From assembly GCF_001431485.1 (NCBI RefSeq), contig NZ_LDJM01000022.1, positions 41,213-105,212 on the forward strand: a DNA stretch of 64,000 nt. The letters are read 5' to 3'. Positions 25,868 through 35,116 of the stretch are shown here, one piece after another. The DNA comes from Stenotrophomonas ginsengisoli. Its GTDB lineage: Bacteria > Pseudomonadota > Gammaproteobacteria > Xanthomonadales > Xanthomonadaceae. The notes beneath the pieces are model-generated. The model was not told the origin of the DNA, ran no database searches, and saw nothing but the letters and a program-made list of their open reading frames with translations. How positions within the stretch are numbered: the first letter of the stretch is position 1; each line of letters opens with the position of its first letter. A program made the translations under genes and the position numbers.

Positions 25868-28698
25868 CAGTGCATCTCCCCGGTGCGCGCCGAACGGCGG
25901 TTGACATCGATTTGCCCGTGACGGGCGATATGGGTACGCGAGGGCTTGATCGTGCCCATCATCGACAGGATCAGCATCACCCCGCCAAACACCACCAGGT
26001 AGACGCCGGTGTCAAAGCCCATGGCGCTGGCCAGCGGCACATGGCCGATCAGCGGCAGGTCCAGGTCGGCATGGCCGGAGGTCAGGAACGGCACCCCGAA
26101 CAGCATCGAGGCCATGCCCGAGACGATGGCCACCAGAAGACCGACACCGATCAGGCGCACATAGTCAAAGCCGAAGCGCGATTCCACCGAGGCGGTGCCC
26201 TGGATCACGTACTGGATCAGCAGCGGCACGGCCAGGATCAGGCCGGCGATGAAGCCGCCACCCGGGGCGTTGTGGCCACGCAGGAAGATGAAGATGGATA
26301 CCGTCAGGGTCAGCGGGAACATGATCTGGGCCAGGTCGGCCGGTACCGGCAGCTGCAGCGGCGGGCCGGGCATGATCTGCTCCGGGGCCATGCGGCTGCG
26401 CCGCAGCATGGCGTGCACCACCAGCGCGGCAATGCCGAACACGGTGATCTCGCCGAAGGTATCAAAGCCGCGGAAGTCCACCAGGATGACGTTGACCACG
26501 TTGCTGCCATAGGCCTCGGGCAGGGCGCGGGCGAGCATCTCGCCAGAGATGGTGTTGGGCGGCAAGGTCATCGCGGTATAGGCCAGGGCGGCCATGCCGG
26601 CACCACCGGCAATGGCGATCACCGCGTCGCGGCGGATCTTCCAGCGCGAGCGCTCGCCCGGCGAGGTGGCCGGCAGGTAGTTCATGCCCAGCAGCATCAG
26701 CACCAGGGTGACCATTTCCACCATCAGCTGGGTCAGGGCCAGATCCGGTGCGGACAGGAACACGAACACCATGCTCACCATCAGCCCGGTGCCGCCGATC
26801 ACCAGCACGGCCAGCAGGCGCTGGCGGTACAGGAACAGGCCGGCCACCGCGCAGGCCATCATCACCACCCACAGCAGCCAGCCCAGCAGGGGCAGCGGCT
26901 GCGGTGCCGGCCAGGTCGGCCGCACCACGTTCTCGCCCACCCAAGGGGCAGCGCCCACGCAGATGGCGACCACGAACAGGGCGCCGAGCATGCGCTGCAG
27001 GCTGCCGTTGGCCAGCCACTGGGTGCTGCGGTTGGTGGCGGTGAACAGGGCCAGCAGCAGGCGGTCAAAGGCCGCCTTGCCCTGCGAGCGCGGGGTGCTG
27101 CGGTAGACCGCGGCGAGCTTGCGCACGCCCAGATACAGGGCGATGCCGCCGGCAATGCCACCCAGGCTGATCAGCAGCGGGGTGTTGATGCCGTGCCACA
27201 GGGCCAGGTGGTAGTCCGGCTGGGCCGCGCCGAGGATCGCGCCGGCGGCGGTATGCAGGGTCGGGCCGGCGATCAGGGCCGGGGCGATGCCCACGGCCAG
27301 GCACAGGGCCACCAGGATAGCGACCGGGATCCACATCCCGGCCGGCGGGTCGTGCGGATGGCCGTCCACCTCGCGCGGGCCCTTGCCGAAGAAGGTTTCC
27401 CAGACCATGCGCAGGCTGTAGGCGGCGCCGAGCAGGCCGGCCAGTGCGGCGGCGGCGATCAGGGCGTTGCGGAAGCCGGCCGGGCCGGGGGCCACCAGCA
27501 CTTCGGCCAGCAGCATTTCCTTGGACAAAAAGCCGTTGAGCAGGGGGAAGCCGGCCATGGCCAGGCTGCCGACCACGGTCAGCAGCGCGGTCACCGGCAT
27601 CAGTGCTTTGAGCCCGCCGAGGCGGCGCAGGTCGCGGGTGTGGGTTTCGTGGTCAACGATGCCGGCGGCCATGAACAGCGAGGCCTTGAAGGTGGCGTGG
27701 TTGAGGATGTGGAACACACCGGCCACCACCGCCATCGGCGCGGACAGGCCGAACAGCAGGGTGATCAGGCCCAGATGGGAGATGGTGGAATAGGCCAGAA
27801 CGCCCTTCAGGTCATGCTGCAGCAGCGCATTGACCGCGCCGATCAGCAGGGTGGTGGCGCCGACCGAGCACACCACATAGGTGAACAGGTCGGTGCCGGC
27901 CAGGGCCGGGTGCAGGCGGGCAAGCAGGAACACGCCGGCTTTGACCATGGTGGCCGAGTGCAGGTAGGCCGAGACCGGGGTCGGCGCGGCCATCGCATGC
28001 GGCAGCCAGAAGTGGAACGGGAACTGCGCGCTCTTGGTGAAGATGCCGATCAGCACCAGGGCCAGGGCGTAGGGATACAGGGCGCTGGCGCGGATCACAT
28101 CGCCGGCGGCCAGCACCGCATCCAGGTCATAGCTGCCGACAATGCGGCCGATCAACAGCACGCCGCCGAGCAGGGCCAGGCCGCCGCCGCCGGTGATGAT
28201 CAAGGCCATGCGCGCGCCCTCGCGGGCATCCTTGCGGTGTGACCAGAAGCCGATCAGCAGGAACGAGCTGATCGAGGTCAGCTCCCACAGCACCATCAGC
28301 AGCAGCAGGTTGCCGGAGATCACCATGCCCAGCATGGCGCCCATGAACAGCATCAGGTAGCAGAAAAAGCGCTGTGCGCTGTCCTCCGGGGCCAGGTAAT
28401 GGCGGCCGTACTGCACCACCAGCGCGCCGATGCCCAGCACCAGCCCGGCGAACATCCAGGCCAGGCCATCCATGCGCAGGGTGATGTGCAGCCCCAGCGA
28501 CTCGACCCAGGGATAACTGATCTTGTGCACCGCGCCGTCGAACACCCCGGGGGTGAGCAGGGACAGGATGCCCAGGCCGATGACCGGTGCCGACAAGGCC
28601 AGCCAGCCTGCCTGGTTGCGTGACAGGCGCGGCGTCACCGCCAGGGCGGTGGCGGCGAGGAAGGGGAGGATCAACAGCAGCAAGAGCATGGACGGCAT
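25867..28698 (-). CDS. phaAB: Fused A/B subunit of monovalent cation/H+ antiporter
   Basis: A 943-residue membrane protein of about 20 or more helices. The first 500 residues are NuoL-like, with LLMVLWELTSISSFLLIGFW, FPFHFWLPHAMAAPTPVSAY and a HATFKASLFMAAG segment. The last 300 residues are MnhB-like, with TFGEITVFGIAALVVHAMLR and GHNAPGGGFIAGLILAVPLL. The A-B fusion is common in Pha-type (Mrp group 2) systems of Gram-negative bacteria. It is the promoter-proximal gene; order AB-C-D-E-F-G. The complex exports Na+ or K+ for protons and supports pH and salt tolerance; which ion is not readable here. Confidence 0.94.
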   Translation of the reverse strand: MPSMLLLLLILPFLAATALAVTPRLSRNQAGWLALSAPVIGLGILSLLTPGVFDGAVHKISYPWVESLGLHITLRMDGLAWMFAGLVLGIGALVVQYGRHYLAPEDSAQRFFCYLMLFMGAMLGMVISGNLLLLMVLWELTSISSFLLIGFWSHRKDAREGARMALIITGGGGLALLGGVLLIGRIVGSYDLDAVLAAGDVIRASALYPYALALVLIGIFTKSAQFPFHFWLPHAMAAPTPVSAYLHSATMVKAGVFLLARLHPALAGTDLFTYVVCSVGATTLLIGAVNALLQHDLKGVLAYSTISHLGLITLLFGLSAPMAVVAGVFHILNHATFKASLFMAAGIVDHETHTRDLRRLGGLKALMPVTALLTVVGSLAMAGFPLLNGFLSKEMLLAEVLVAPGPAGFRNALIAAAALAGLLGAAYSLRMVWETFFGKGPREVDGHPHDPPAGMWIPVAILVALCLAVGIAPALIAGPTLHTAAGAILGAAQPDYHLALWHGINTPLLISLGGIAGGIALYLGVRKLAAVYRSTPRSQGKAAFDRLLLALFTATNRSTQWLANGSLQRMLGALFVVAICVGAAPWVGENVVRPTWPAPQPLPLLGWLLWVVMMACAVAGLFLYRQRLLAVLVIGGTGLMVSMVFVFLSAPDLALTQLMVEMVTLVLMLLGMNYLPATSPGERSRWKIRRDAVIAIAGGAGMAALAYTAMTLPPNTISGEMLARALPEAYGSNVVNVILVDFRGFDTFGEITVFGIAALVVHAMLRRSRMAPEQIMPGPPLQLPVPADLAQIMFPLTLTVSIFIFLRGHNAPGGGFIAGLILAVPLLIQYVIQGTASVESRFGFDYVRLIGVGLLVAIVSGMASMLFGVPFLTSGHADLDLPLIGHVPLASAMGFDTGVYLVVFGGVMLILSMMGTIKPSRTHIARHGQIDVNRRSARTGEMH

Positions 28699-28778
28699 GC
28701 AGGGAGTACGTCATTCCGCTGGCAGGCCGGCCAGTCTAACAGCCTGTTTTTACACGAAGACAGTGTTTTTTTAATGGA

Positions 28779-29699
28779 TTATTCAGCTTTGTCGGTAGCA
28801 GCGGCCGGGCGGCGTACCAGCAGGGTGTCGGTCTGCGCCTGTGCCAGCAGACGCTGTGCATCGCTGCCCAGCAGCAGGTGCGACAGGGTGCTGCGGCCAT
28901 GGGTGCCGATCACCACCAGGTCGCTGTCGTGGTCACGCGCGTAGCGGCTGACCACCCGTGCTGGCTCGCCGTCATCGCTGACCAGCTGCGTGCGCTGGCG
29001 CAGCGCATCGTCGATCCGGCAGCCGGCCAGGAAGCTGCGGCCGTCCTGTTCGGCCTGACGCCGGGCCTGCTCTTCCAGCTGTGTGTACGGGGTCGTGAGC
29101 AGGCCGGCCCGGGGCAGTTCCAGGGCGTGCACCAGGCTCAGCTGCAGCGGTTCGCCGAACAGTTCCAGCGCGGTGTGCAGGGCATGCTGGCAGTGCGCCG
29201 AGTGGTCGTTGGCCAGCACCATGCTGCGGTAGGCCTGGTGGGCGCGGTTGCGCACCAGCAGCACCGGGACCTCGCTGTGCCGGGCCAGCCAGGTCACGGT
29301 GGAGCCCAGCCGCGGCTGTTCGAAGATGGCATCGCGGGCCAGCCCGGTGATGACCAGGCCGCAGCCTGTTTCCTGCGCGACCCGGGCAATGGCCGGGCCC
29401 ACCGCGCCCTGCTCCAGGCGCAGGCTCACCTCCACCCCGGCGGCCAGCTCGCCCAGATCACGTTGCAGGCGGCGCTGGGCGTACTGCAGCGGGCCCAGCG
29501 AAGGGCCCCAGTCGGCCTGGCCGAACAGCTCCTCGCTCAGCTCGTGCTGTTCCAGCGGCGGCAGCACGCTGACCACCACCAGTTGCGCCTGCCAGCGCCG
29601 GGCCAGGTCCAGGGCGCGTTCCAGGGCACGGTCACAGCGGGCACCCAGGTCAGTGGCCAGCAGCAGGCTGCGGGGCATCTGCGGCGGAGCGATGGGCAT
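28779..29699 (-). CDS. Tandem universal stress protein
   Basis: A 306-residue protein of two Usp domains. The first starts RSLLLATDLGARCDRALERA and the second near YRSMVLANDHSAHCQHALHT. The C-terminal domain keeps the ATP-binding pattern VIGTHGRSTLSHLLLGSDAQ (G-x2-G-x9-G-S). The first domain has a related but weaker ITGLARDAIFEQPRLGST. Usp proteins help survival under starvation or stress through nucleotide-dependent interactions. The gene is divergent from the SDR gene across 65 bases that contain a 9-bp inverted repeat. Confidence 0.92.
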   Translation of the reverse strand: MPIAPPQMPRSLLLATDLGARCDRALERALDLARRWQAQLVVVSVLPPLEQHELSEELFGQADWGPSLGPLQYAQRRLQRDLGELAAGVEVSLRLEQGAVGPAIARVAQETGCGLVITGLARDAIFEQPRLGSTVTWLARHSEVPVLLVRNRAHQAYRSMVLANDHSAHCQHALHTALELFGEPLQLSLVHALELPRAGLLTTPYTQLEEQARRQAEQDGRSFLAGCRIDDALRQRTQLVSDDGEPARVVSRYARDHDSDLVVIGTHGRSTLSHLLLGSDAQRLLAQAQTDTLLVRRPAAATDKAE

Positions 29700-29702
29700 G
29701 GG

Positions 29703-29730
29703 GGCATCCTGCGGGCATGAACAGGATGCC
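29703..29730. repeat. Inverted repeat between usp and SDR genes
   Basis: GGCATCCTG (29703-29711) and CAGGATGCC (29722-29730) are separated by 10 bases, just upstream of the usp start. One helical turn between arm centres would suit a dimeric repressor. No regulator is known. Confidence 0.4.
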
Positions 29731-29764
29731 AGTCTATCGGTTGGTCAGCGGGTATGCTCTGCAG

Positions 29765-30652
29765 ATGCCAATGACAGCTGAAAATCCGCCGCGAACTGCC
29801 TTGGTGTTTGGTGCCAGCGGACAAATTGGTACCGAGCTGGTGACACGCCTGGTACGCGATGGCTGGCATGTCCACGCCGTGTCACGTCAGCAGCGCTCTT
29901 CGCCAGCCGGTGTGCACTGGTTGCAGGGCAGTCTGGGCGAGCCACCGGCATTGCCGGCGGTTGTCGATGTGGTCTTCAGTTGCGGCCCGCTGGATGCATT
30001 TTCGCAGTGGTATGCTCACGCCGCGCTGCAGTGTCCTCGGGTCATTGCCTTCAGTTCGACCAGTGTCATGGTCAAGCAGGATTCGCAGGATCCTTTCGAG
30101 CGTGACCTGGCCGCCCGTCTGGCTGCCGGGGAGCAGGCGGTGCTGACACGTGCCTTGACCGTGCAGACTGCTGCGACATTGTTGCGTCCGACCCTGGTCT
30201 GGGGGGCGGGCATGGACCGCAGCTTGAGCCGCATTGCCGCACTGGCAGGGCGCTGGGGACTGTTTGTGTTGCCCAACAGTGCACGCGGCAAGCGCCAGCC
30301 GGTACATGTATCGGATCTGGCGTCAGCAGCGATGGCGGTGATTGATTGCCCGACCAGCCATGGCCAGGTCTACGCACTGGGGGGCGGCCAGGTGTTGAGC
30401 TATCAGCAGATGGTACGGCAGGTGCTGGCCGCATTGCCGGGCCAGCCTCGGCTGTGGTGCGTACCGGGTGCATTTTTCAGCCTGTTGGTCCGTGTTGCTG
30501 CGGCCAGCGGAAAAATGGCTGGTTTCGGTCCAGCCATGCAGGCACGCATGCAGCAGGACCTGGTGTTCGACATCGGCCCGGCGCAACGTGATTTCGGCTA
30601 CGCGCCGCGCGGGTTTGCCCCGAATCCTGCCGAGCTGGGCATGGATCAGTAA
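29765..30652 (+). CDS. NAD(P)-dependent epimerase/reductase-like protein
   Basis: A 295-residue Rossmann-fold protein. The nucleotide-binding motif LVFGASGQIGTELV is at residues 12-25. A Ser/Thr-rich catalytic strand (VIAFSSTSVM) follows, but the usual YxxxK pair of the extended SDR family is not evident. The segment RQPVHVSDLASAAMAVID is typical of atypical extended SDRs. The start was placed at 29765; codons back to 29717 read as non-coding. The stop overlaps the next gene, on the opposite strand, by seven bases. Substrate unknown. Confidence 0.85.
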   Translation: MPMTAENPPRTALVFGASGQIGTELVTRLVRDGWHVHAVSRQQRSSPAGVHWLQGSLGEPPALPAVVDVVFSCGPLDAFSQWYAHAALQCPRVIAFSSTSVMVKQDSQDPFERDLAARLAAGEQAVLTRALTVQTAATLLRPTLVWGAGMDRSLSRIAALAGRWGLFVLPNSARGKRQPVHVSDLASAAMAVIDCPTSHGQVYALGGGQVLSYQQMVRQVLAALPGQPRLWCVPGAFFSLLVRVAAASGKMAGFGPAMQARMQQDLVFDIGPAQRDFGYAPRGFAPNPAELGMDQ

Positions 30653-31125
30653 GCCCAGCCGAGCTTGCGGTAGGCCTTGGCCAGGACCCAGACCGGTCCA
30701 ACCAGCAGGTACACCAGGTCGGTCAGGAAGCTCGGGCGTTTGCCCTCGATATGGTGGCCGATGAACTGGGCAATCCAGGCGATCACGAACACGCCCAGGG
30801 CCAGTTTCCACAGGATGTGCAGCCCCAGCTGCTGCTCGATCACGCGGCAGCTCATGGCGGCCAGGAAGAAGGCGGCCAGCATGCCGTAGCCCAGGCTGCG
30901 TGATTGCCGGTTGTACCAGCACCAGGCCGCGAACATGGCCACTGCGGCCCAGACGCCGGGCTTGAACCAGGTGATCAGCGGCGGCACGCACCACAGCAGG
31001 GCAATCACCGACCAGGCAATGGCCGGCACGGCAATCACATGGATGGCCTGGTTGGTGGCGTTGCGATGGTCGCCGTTGTAGCTGGCAAACAGCTGTGCCA
31101 GACGTGCAGACAGGGTGGGTGACAT
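30646..31125 (-). CDS. DUF962 / Mpo1-like membrane protein
   Basis: A 159-residue protein with four hydrophobic helices. It begins with a soluble stretch YNGDHRNATNQAIHVIAVPA and ends GPVWVLAKAYRKLGWAY. The conserved histidines of the family are visible in NQAIHVIAVP and AQFIGHHIEGKRPSF. Yeast Mpo1 is an Fe(II) dioxygenase of 2-hydroxy fatty acids; whether this bacterial member does that is not known. It overlaps the SDR gene tail-to-tail by seven bases. Confidence 0.88.
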   Translation of the reverse strand: MSPTLSARLAQLFASYNGDHRNATNQAIHVIAVPAIAWSVIALLWCVPPLITWFKPGVWAAVAMFAAWCWYNRQSRSLGYGMLAAFFLAAMSCRVIEQQLGLHILWKLALGVFVIAWIAQFIGHHIEGKRPSFLTDLVYLLVGPVWVLAKAYRKLGWAY

Positions 31126-31172
31126 GGTGGCCTCCGCCGGTGTTGCCGAGGAGGGTAACGGGATTGCAGCAG

Positions 31173-31203
31173 ACAGGCCACGCTGCAGGGCAGCGTGGCC
31201 TGT
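31173..31203 (-). terminator. Hairpin after the GH19 effector gene
   Basis: A perfect 13-bp stem (31173-31185 with 31191-31203) and a CAGGG loop lie eight bases after the effector stop codon. There is no T run, so it may act by stabilising the RNA 3' end or with Rho. Confidence 0.55.
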
Positions 31204-31211
31204 GGCCGTGA

Positions 31212-33059
31212 TCAGGCGGACAGGGTGGCGGCCTGGCTTTGGCTGCGCTGCTGTTCGCGCTCCTGGTTCAGGGCCAGCAGCTGCTGGTTGCTGGCTTCCA
31301 GCGAGGGCGGATTGGCTGCCAGGTCAACACTGGCACGGAAACCGGCGGTGGTGCCGATCACGTGGGCCATGTTGCCGTTGACGTGCACCTGCTGGACCTT
31401 TTCGGCGCTGTCGATGCCGGCCTTGATCGCACAGGTGGTGGCCTGGCCGATCTTCTCCAGGGACAGCCCGTCAGGCATGCAGCCCTTGAGCTTCTGGAAC
31501 AGCGGCATGTCCTGCAGGGATGCAGCCGGTGCCGGGGTGGCCTGCTGCGGGGCTTTTTGCAGGGCATTTTCCAGCGCCTGACGGGTCAACGGCCCGACCA
31601 CGCCATCGGCCTTGAGCCCATTGGCCTTCTGGAAGGCCTCCAGCGCCTGCTCGGTGTTGTTGCCGAACTTGCCATCCGTGGCCAGCGCACGGCCACGGCC
31701 ATCGGTGAAGCCCAGTTGGTTGAGCTGGGATTGCAGGGTCTGTACGGCATTGCCCTGGTTGCCTTCGCGCAAGAGCGTGGTGGCCGGCTCGCGGCCGCTG
31801 ACCGGGGCCTGGCTGCCATGCACCGGCTCGCGTACCTGGAAGGATTCCTTCGGGCGCAGTGCACCGACGATGTCCATGGTCTTGCCGTCCCAGTAGCCAC
31901 CAGGACGGATGGTGACCTCGTCCGGGCCGGTACTGACCTGCGAACCCAGGTACTTGATGTTGCCGTTCTGGTCGTAGCCGGAGAACACGCCGATATGCTG
32001 GCCGCTGCCGCTGCGTGACTTGAACAGGATCAGGTCACCGGGTTGCAGGTCACCGTTGGGCTTGCGTGCATCACCGGCGGCAATGGTGTCGAAGTTCTGC
32101 TTGGCAAAGGCGGTCGGGTTGTTGCCCACGAACAACGAATGGGTGGTGAAGTTGGCCGCACTGTCACCGGGAACGGCGAAGCCGGCGTTTTTCAGCCCAC
32201 GCCAGACGAAGGCCGAGCAGTCCACACCAAAGCGGCCATCGCCATCGCTGTCGCGCTCCAGGCGGCTGCGGTCATTGCCGGCCTTGAGCTGCACATCCGG
32301 GCGGCCGTATTCGTACTGCCGGCCGGATTCGAAGAAATGCTTGCGGGTTTCGTTGAGCAGGTCATTGCCGGGCGTGGTGGCGGCCGGGCTGCCGGTGCCG
32401 GGCGCGGGGATGGCCGGTGCAGCCGGTGCCGGAGTGCCGCGCCCCAGCGAACCTGCCTGCAGGGTGCCCATCAGCTCCGGGGTCAGGCGTGCCTGCCAGC
32501 TGTCGAACTTCTGTTCGCGGTCGGCCAGGCCGTTGGGCGGGTTGGCGCCATTGATCGCGGCACCGGCCGTGCGCACATTTTCGCGGGTCTGTGCCGGCAC
32601 GTTCTGCTGCCAGTACCACACGGCAATGCGTGCCGCATTTTCAGGCTCGGCAGCCAGGTCCGGGTTCTTGACCAGGTCCATGCCCAGGGCCTGGCCGGCG
32701 GCCTCGTACTGGTTCTTGCCGGTGAGCTGGATATAGCCACGGCCACGGTACTGGTAGCCATCACCGGGCTGGTCATTGCCCATGCGGCCGCCGTACATCA
32801 GTTCGGCCAGGGCCTGGGGCTTGCCATCCAGGGCTTCCAGGCGGGCCTCCTCCAGGCTGGCGCGGCCTTCGCGCATGGCCGAGCGCACCACCGAGCTGAC
32901 CTGCTCGGCACTCTTGGTGTAGCGGAAACTCTCGTTCAGGCGGCTCAGGTTGCCTGATTCGTGGCCGACCTGGGCCATGAAGTTGGCCAGTTCCTTCGGC
33001 GAGGTGATACCGGCGTTGTACGCCGTCTGCAGCAGGTGGTTCTGTCTATCGGTTGCCAT
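31212..33059 (-). CDS. Probable T4SS antibacterial effector: GH19 / NlpC-like / PG-binding / XVIPCD
   Basis: A 615-residue protein without a signal peptide. Residues 1-200 are a GH19 chitinase/lysozyme-like domain with Glu34 in VGHESGNLSR and the GYQYRGRGYIQLTGKNQY signature. Residues about 235-405 resemble NlpC/P60 peptidases, with Cys281 (GVDCSAFVW) and His355 (GQHIGVF). A peptidoglycan-binding domain covers about 430-500 (GNAVQTLQSQLNQLGF). The C-terminal 100 residues (PLFQKLKGCMPDGLSLEKIG ... VIGTTAGFRASVDLA, then a Gln-rich tail) resemble XVIPCD, the recruitment signal for the Xanthomonadales killing T4SS. Known relatives such as Xanthomonas XAC2609 are cell-wall-cutting toxins. Three exported proteins are encoded just upstream. 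Confidence 0.88.
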   Translation of the reverse strand: MATDRQNHLLQTAYNAGITSPKELANFMAQVGHESGNLSRLNESFRYTKSAEQVSSVVRSAMREGRASLEEARLEALDGKPQALAELMYGGRMGNDQPGDGYQYRGRGYIQLTGKNQYEAAGQALGMDLVKNPDLAAEPENAARIAVWYWQQNVPAQTRENVRTAGAAINGANPPNGLADREQKFDSWQARLTPELMGTLQAGSLGRGTPAPAAPAIPAPGTGSPAATTPGNDLLNETRKHFFESGRQYEYGRPDVQLKAGNDRSRLERDSDGDGRFGVDCSAFVWRGLKNAGFAVPGDSAANFTTHSLFVGNNPTAFAKQNFDTIAAGDARKPNGDLQPGDLILFKSRSGSGQHIGVFSGYDQNGNIKYLGSQVSTGPDEVTIRPGGYWDGKTMDIVGALRPKESFQVREPVHGSQAPVSGREPATTLLREGNQGNAVQTLQSQLNQLGFTDGRGRALATDGKFGNNTEQALEAFQKANGLKADGVVGPLTRQALENALQKAPQQATPAPAASLQDMPLFQKLKGCMPDGLSLEKIGQATTCAIKAGIDSAEKVQQVHVNGNMAHVIGTTAGFRASVDLAANPPSLEASNQQLLALNQEREQQRSQSQAATLSA

Positions 33060-33131
33060 GGTGACGCTCCTGTGTTTTCAGCAACATGGATGGACCGGTC
33101 CTTGTCCGTTGGGGTCTTGCTTCCTACAAGA

Positions 33132-33830
33132 TCAATTCAATTGCTCTTCCAGCTCGGGTGCCGCCGGCAGGCTTGCCGGGTCGAAATCGGCAAAGGACAG
33201 TGCGCCGCCCAGTGCGCTGGCTTCCAGCTCCTGGCGCTGGTTCTGTCCGGTCACGGTATCGGTGATTTCCCGGGTCACCGAAGCCAGTTGCCAGCTGTTG
33301 CTCTGCGGCTGGTACTGGAACCGGTAATCGCTGGCCCAGCGCTGGCGCGAGCCACCGGAGACCGAGATGGTGAAGTGGCCGGCTTCGATGCGGCTGTAGG
33401 CATACGGATCACCCGCCATGCCGCCGCAGCGCTCGCAGGGGACCAGGCGGTCGTTGCGGGCAGCAACCTGCATTTGGCCGCTGCCATCATTGCGCAGCAG
33501 CAGCACGCTGCGTGGGCTGCCCTGGCCCAGTTCGGCCTCCGGTGCGGTGGGTGGTGCGGCAACCAGCAGGGCATCGTCCAGGCCCTTGCCGGTGAGATCG
33601 CCGCGAACGCTATCAACCAGTGTCATTCCGGCAGGAACAAGCTGGTGGATGTCGTCAGACATCAGTGTGGGCATTACTGCTTCCTTGGCAGAGTCAGTGG
33701 CGGTCGGCGCGGCGGTTTGCGTGGCCGCGTCAGGGGCCGCCGGAGTGGAGGGAGTATCGGCAGTACAGGCAGCCAACACGGCGGAGATACTCAGGCTCAG
33801 CGCCAGCAGGCGCTTTGACATCGGGGGCAT
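33132..33830 (-). CDS. Candidate immunity lipoprotein for the GH19 effector
   Basis: A 232-residue lipoprotein with lipobox VLAAC in its first 25 residues, then a Thr/Ala/Pro-rich linker. The folded part (from about residue 60) has SVRGDLTGKGLDDALLVAAP, CGGMAGDPYAYSRIEAGHFT and the pattern SDYRFQYQPQSNSWQLASV, which resembles XAC2610-type periplasmic lipoproteins that inhibit T4SS lysozyme effectors. It lies 72 bases upstream of the effector gene on the same strand. The ATG at 33830 has AGGA eight bases before it. The immunity role is inferred from family resemblance and position. Confidence 0.78.
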   Translation of the reverse strand: MPPMSKRLLALSLSISAVLAACTADTPSTPAAPDAATQTAAPTATDSAKEAVMPTLMSDDIHQLVPAGMTLVDSVRGDLTGKGLDDALLVAAPPTAPEAELGQGSPRSVLLLRNDGSGQMQVAARNDRLVPCERCGGMAGDPYAYSRIEAGHFTISVSGGSRQRWASDYRFQYQPQSNSWQLASVTREITDTVTGQNQRQELEASALGGALSFADFDPASLPAAPELEEQLN

Positions 33831-33882
33831 GGCGGGTGTCCTGATCAAAAACAGTGAACAAATGTGAAGGGACGATCGGCGC

Positions 33883-34320
33883 CTACAACGCCTCATCGTG
33901 TACGGCCAGCAGGGTCCAGCAGGGTTGCCGGCCGAAGACATAACGCAGCTGGTTGCCGTTGTCCGGCTCGCGCACGGTGACCTGGCGCTGGTTGCCATCG
34001 CCGCTGACCAGAACCTGTTTGCCATACCGCCTGGCGATCACCAGGTTGGGCATTACCGGCCACAGCACATCGGCCAGGGCGACGGTTTCGCTGTACGGGC
34101 GGGGTTCGGGCTCGGCGGAAGGGTCAAGCCGATGGACGAGCACCGGATCGGCCGTGGCGCGCTCCTGCACCGCGATGTCTGCGCTGAACTGTTCAAGGAA
34201 GGCTTGAAAATCGGTGGTCGGGCAATGGACATCGGCACCGGCAGTGGCTGCGATGACCGGGCCGGCCAGGGTCATGCCGGCCACAAGACACAGTGCTGCA
34301 GGGGCAGGTATCAGGCGCAT
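33883..34320 (-). CDS. Exported hypothetical protein in the effector cluster
   Basis: A 145-residue protein with a cleavable signal peptide (RLIPAPAALCLVAGMTLAGP, cleavage near VIAATA). The mature part has two cysteines (DVHCPTTDF near its start, GRQPCWTLL near its end) that could form one disulphide. It lies between two lipoprotein genes in the same direction, 52 bases before the XAC2610-like gene. The family was not recognised. It could be a second periplasmic immunity factor. Confidence 0.65.
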   Translation of the reverse strand: MRLIPAPAALCLVAGMTLAGPVIAATAGADVHCPTTDFQAFLEQFSADIAVQERATADPVLVHRLDPSAEPEPRPYSETVALADVLWPVMPNLVIARRYGKQVLVSGDGNQRQVTVREPDNGNQLRYVFGRQPCWTLLAVHDEAL

Positions 34321-34360
34321 GCGTTGGGGATCCAGAGCGTCGGTGGAAGGCGGTACGCGA

Positions 34361-34993
34361 TCAAAGTGCGCTGGCACCGATGCCGTTGCTGAAAACCTCC
34401 AGCGCATCGGCCTTCACCCAGCCGCTGGCGCAGCCCTGGGGTGTGGCCATGGTGCACGCGGCATCGGCTGCGGGGCGGTGTTCGGCGCAGGTGGCATCGT
34501 CACGGCAGGCATCCACCTGGGCCGGATCCATGGCCTGTACGTGGTAATACGCCGCGCGCTGGCCCTGGCGGGCAATGGCCTGGATGCAGACAAACTGCTT
34601 GTCGGGCAGTGACGCAGCCTGTGCCTGCGCAGCATCGGAGGGGCTCGACAGCTGTGGCACCACGACGGCGCCGCCGGCCTGGAAAACGGCGGCAAAGAAG
34701 CCGTCATCGCCGCAACCGGCTTGCAGTTCCACCTCGTAAGCCTGGCCGTTGTCGGCCAGCCCGGCGCTGCAGCCGGTGCTGTCCGGGCCCGGTGCTGTCT
34801 GCGGGCAGGTGATGCCGGCGGCGGTCAGTATGCCGGGTGCATCCGGCGGCGACGCTTCCGCGGCTTGCGAAGCCGATGTGGTGGCGGGCATTGGTTCGGC
34901 CTGGCCCGTTGCGGTGGGCGGGGTGTCGGCTTGGCAGCCCGCCAGCAGTACGGCCAGCGCGCCGGCTGCAAATGTGTGCGCAAGCGTGGGCAT
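34361..34993 (-). CDS. Cys-rich candidate immunity lipoprotein
   Basis: A 210-residue lipoprotein (lipobox LLAGC, residues 16-20 region) with a Pro/Thr/Ala linker and a mature domain containing about eight cysteines (GITCPQ, DSTGCSAG, AGCGDDG, QFVCIQA, DACRDDATCAEH, AACTMATPQGCASG). Paired cysteines suggest a disulphide-stabilised periplasmic fold. AAGGA eight bases before the ATG supports the start. It is the first gene of the leftward four-gene cluster ending in the GH19 effector. No named family was recognised; immunity is inferred from context. Confidence 0.7.
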   Translation of the reverse strand: MPTLAHTFAAGALAVLLAGCQADTPPTATGQAEPMPATTSASQAAEASPPDAPGILTAAGITCPQTAPGPDSTGCSAGLADNGQAYEVELQAGCGDDGFFAAVFQAGGAVVVPQLSSPSDAAQAQAASLPDKQFVCIQAIARQGQRAAYYHVQAMDPAQVDACRDDATCAEHRPAADAACTMATPQGCASGWVKADALEVFSNGIGASAL

Positions 34994-35116
34994 GGAGCAT
35001 TCCTTGGCAAAGAGGTGCCCATTTTTCCCAGAAAAGGCATTCAGATTCTGTAAGTCTTTGCCCCTGTGTGCCGTATTTGTGCGGCGTGCCACAGTTATTG
35101 GGGAAGGCCATAAACA

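Noticed and set aside
28740..28775. Terminator between phaAB and the usp gene
   Set aside because: The ACAC/GTGT stem is only 4 bp; the T run is present but the hairpin is too weak to call.
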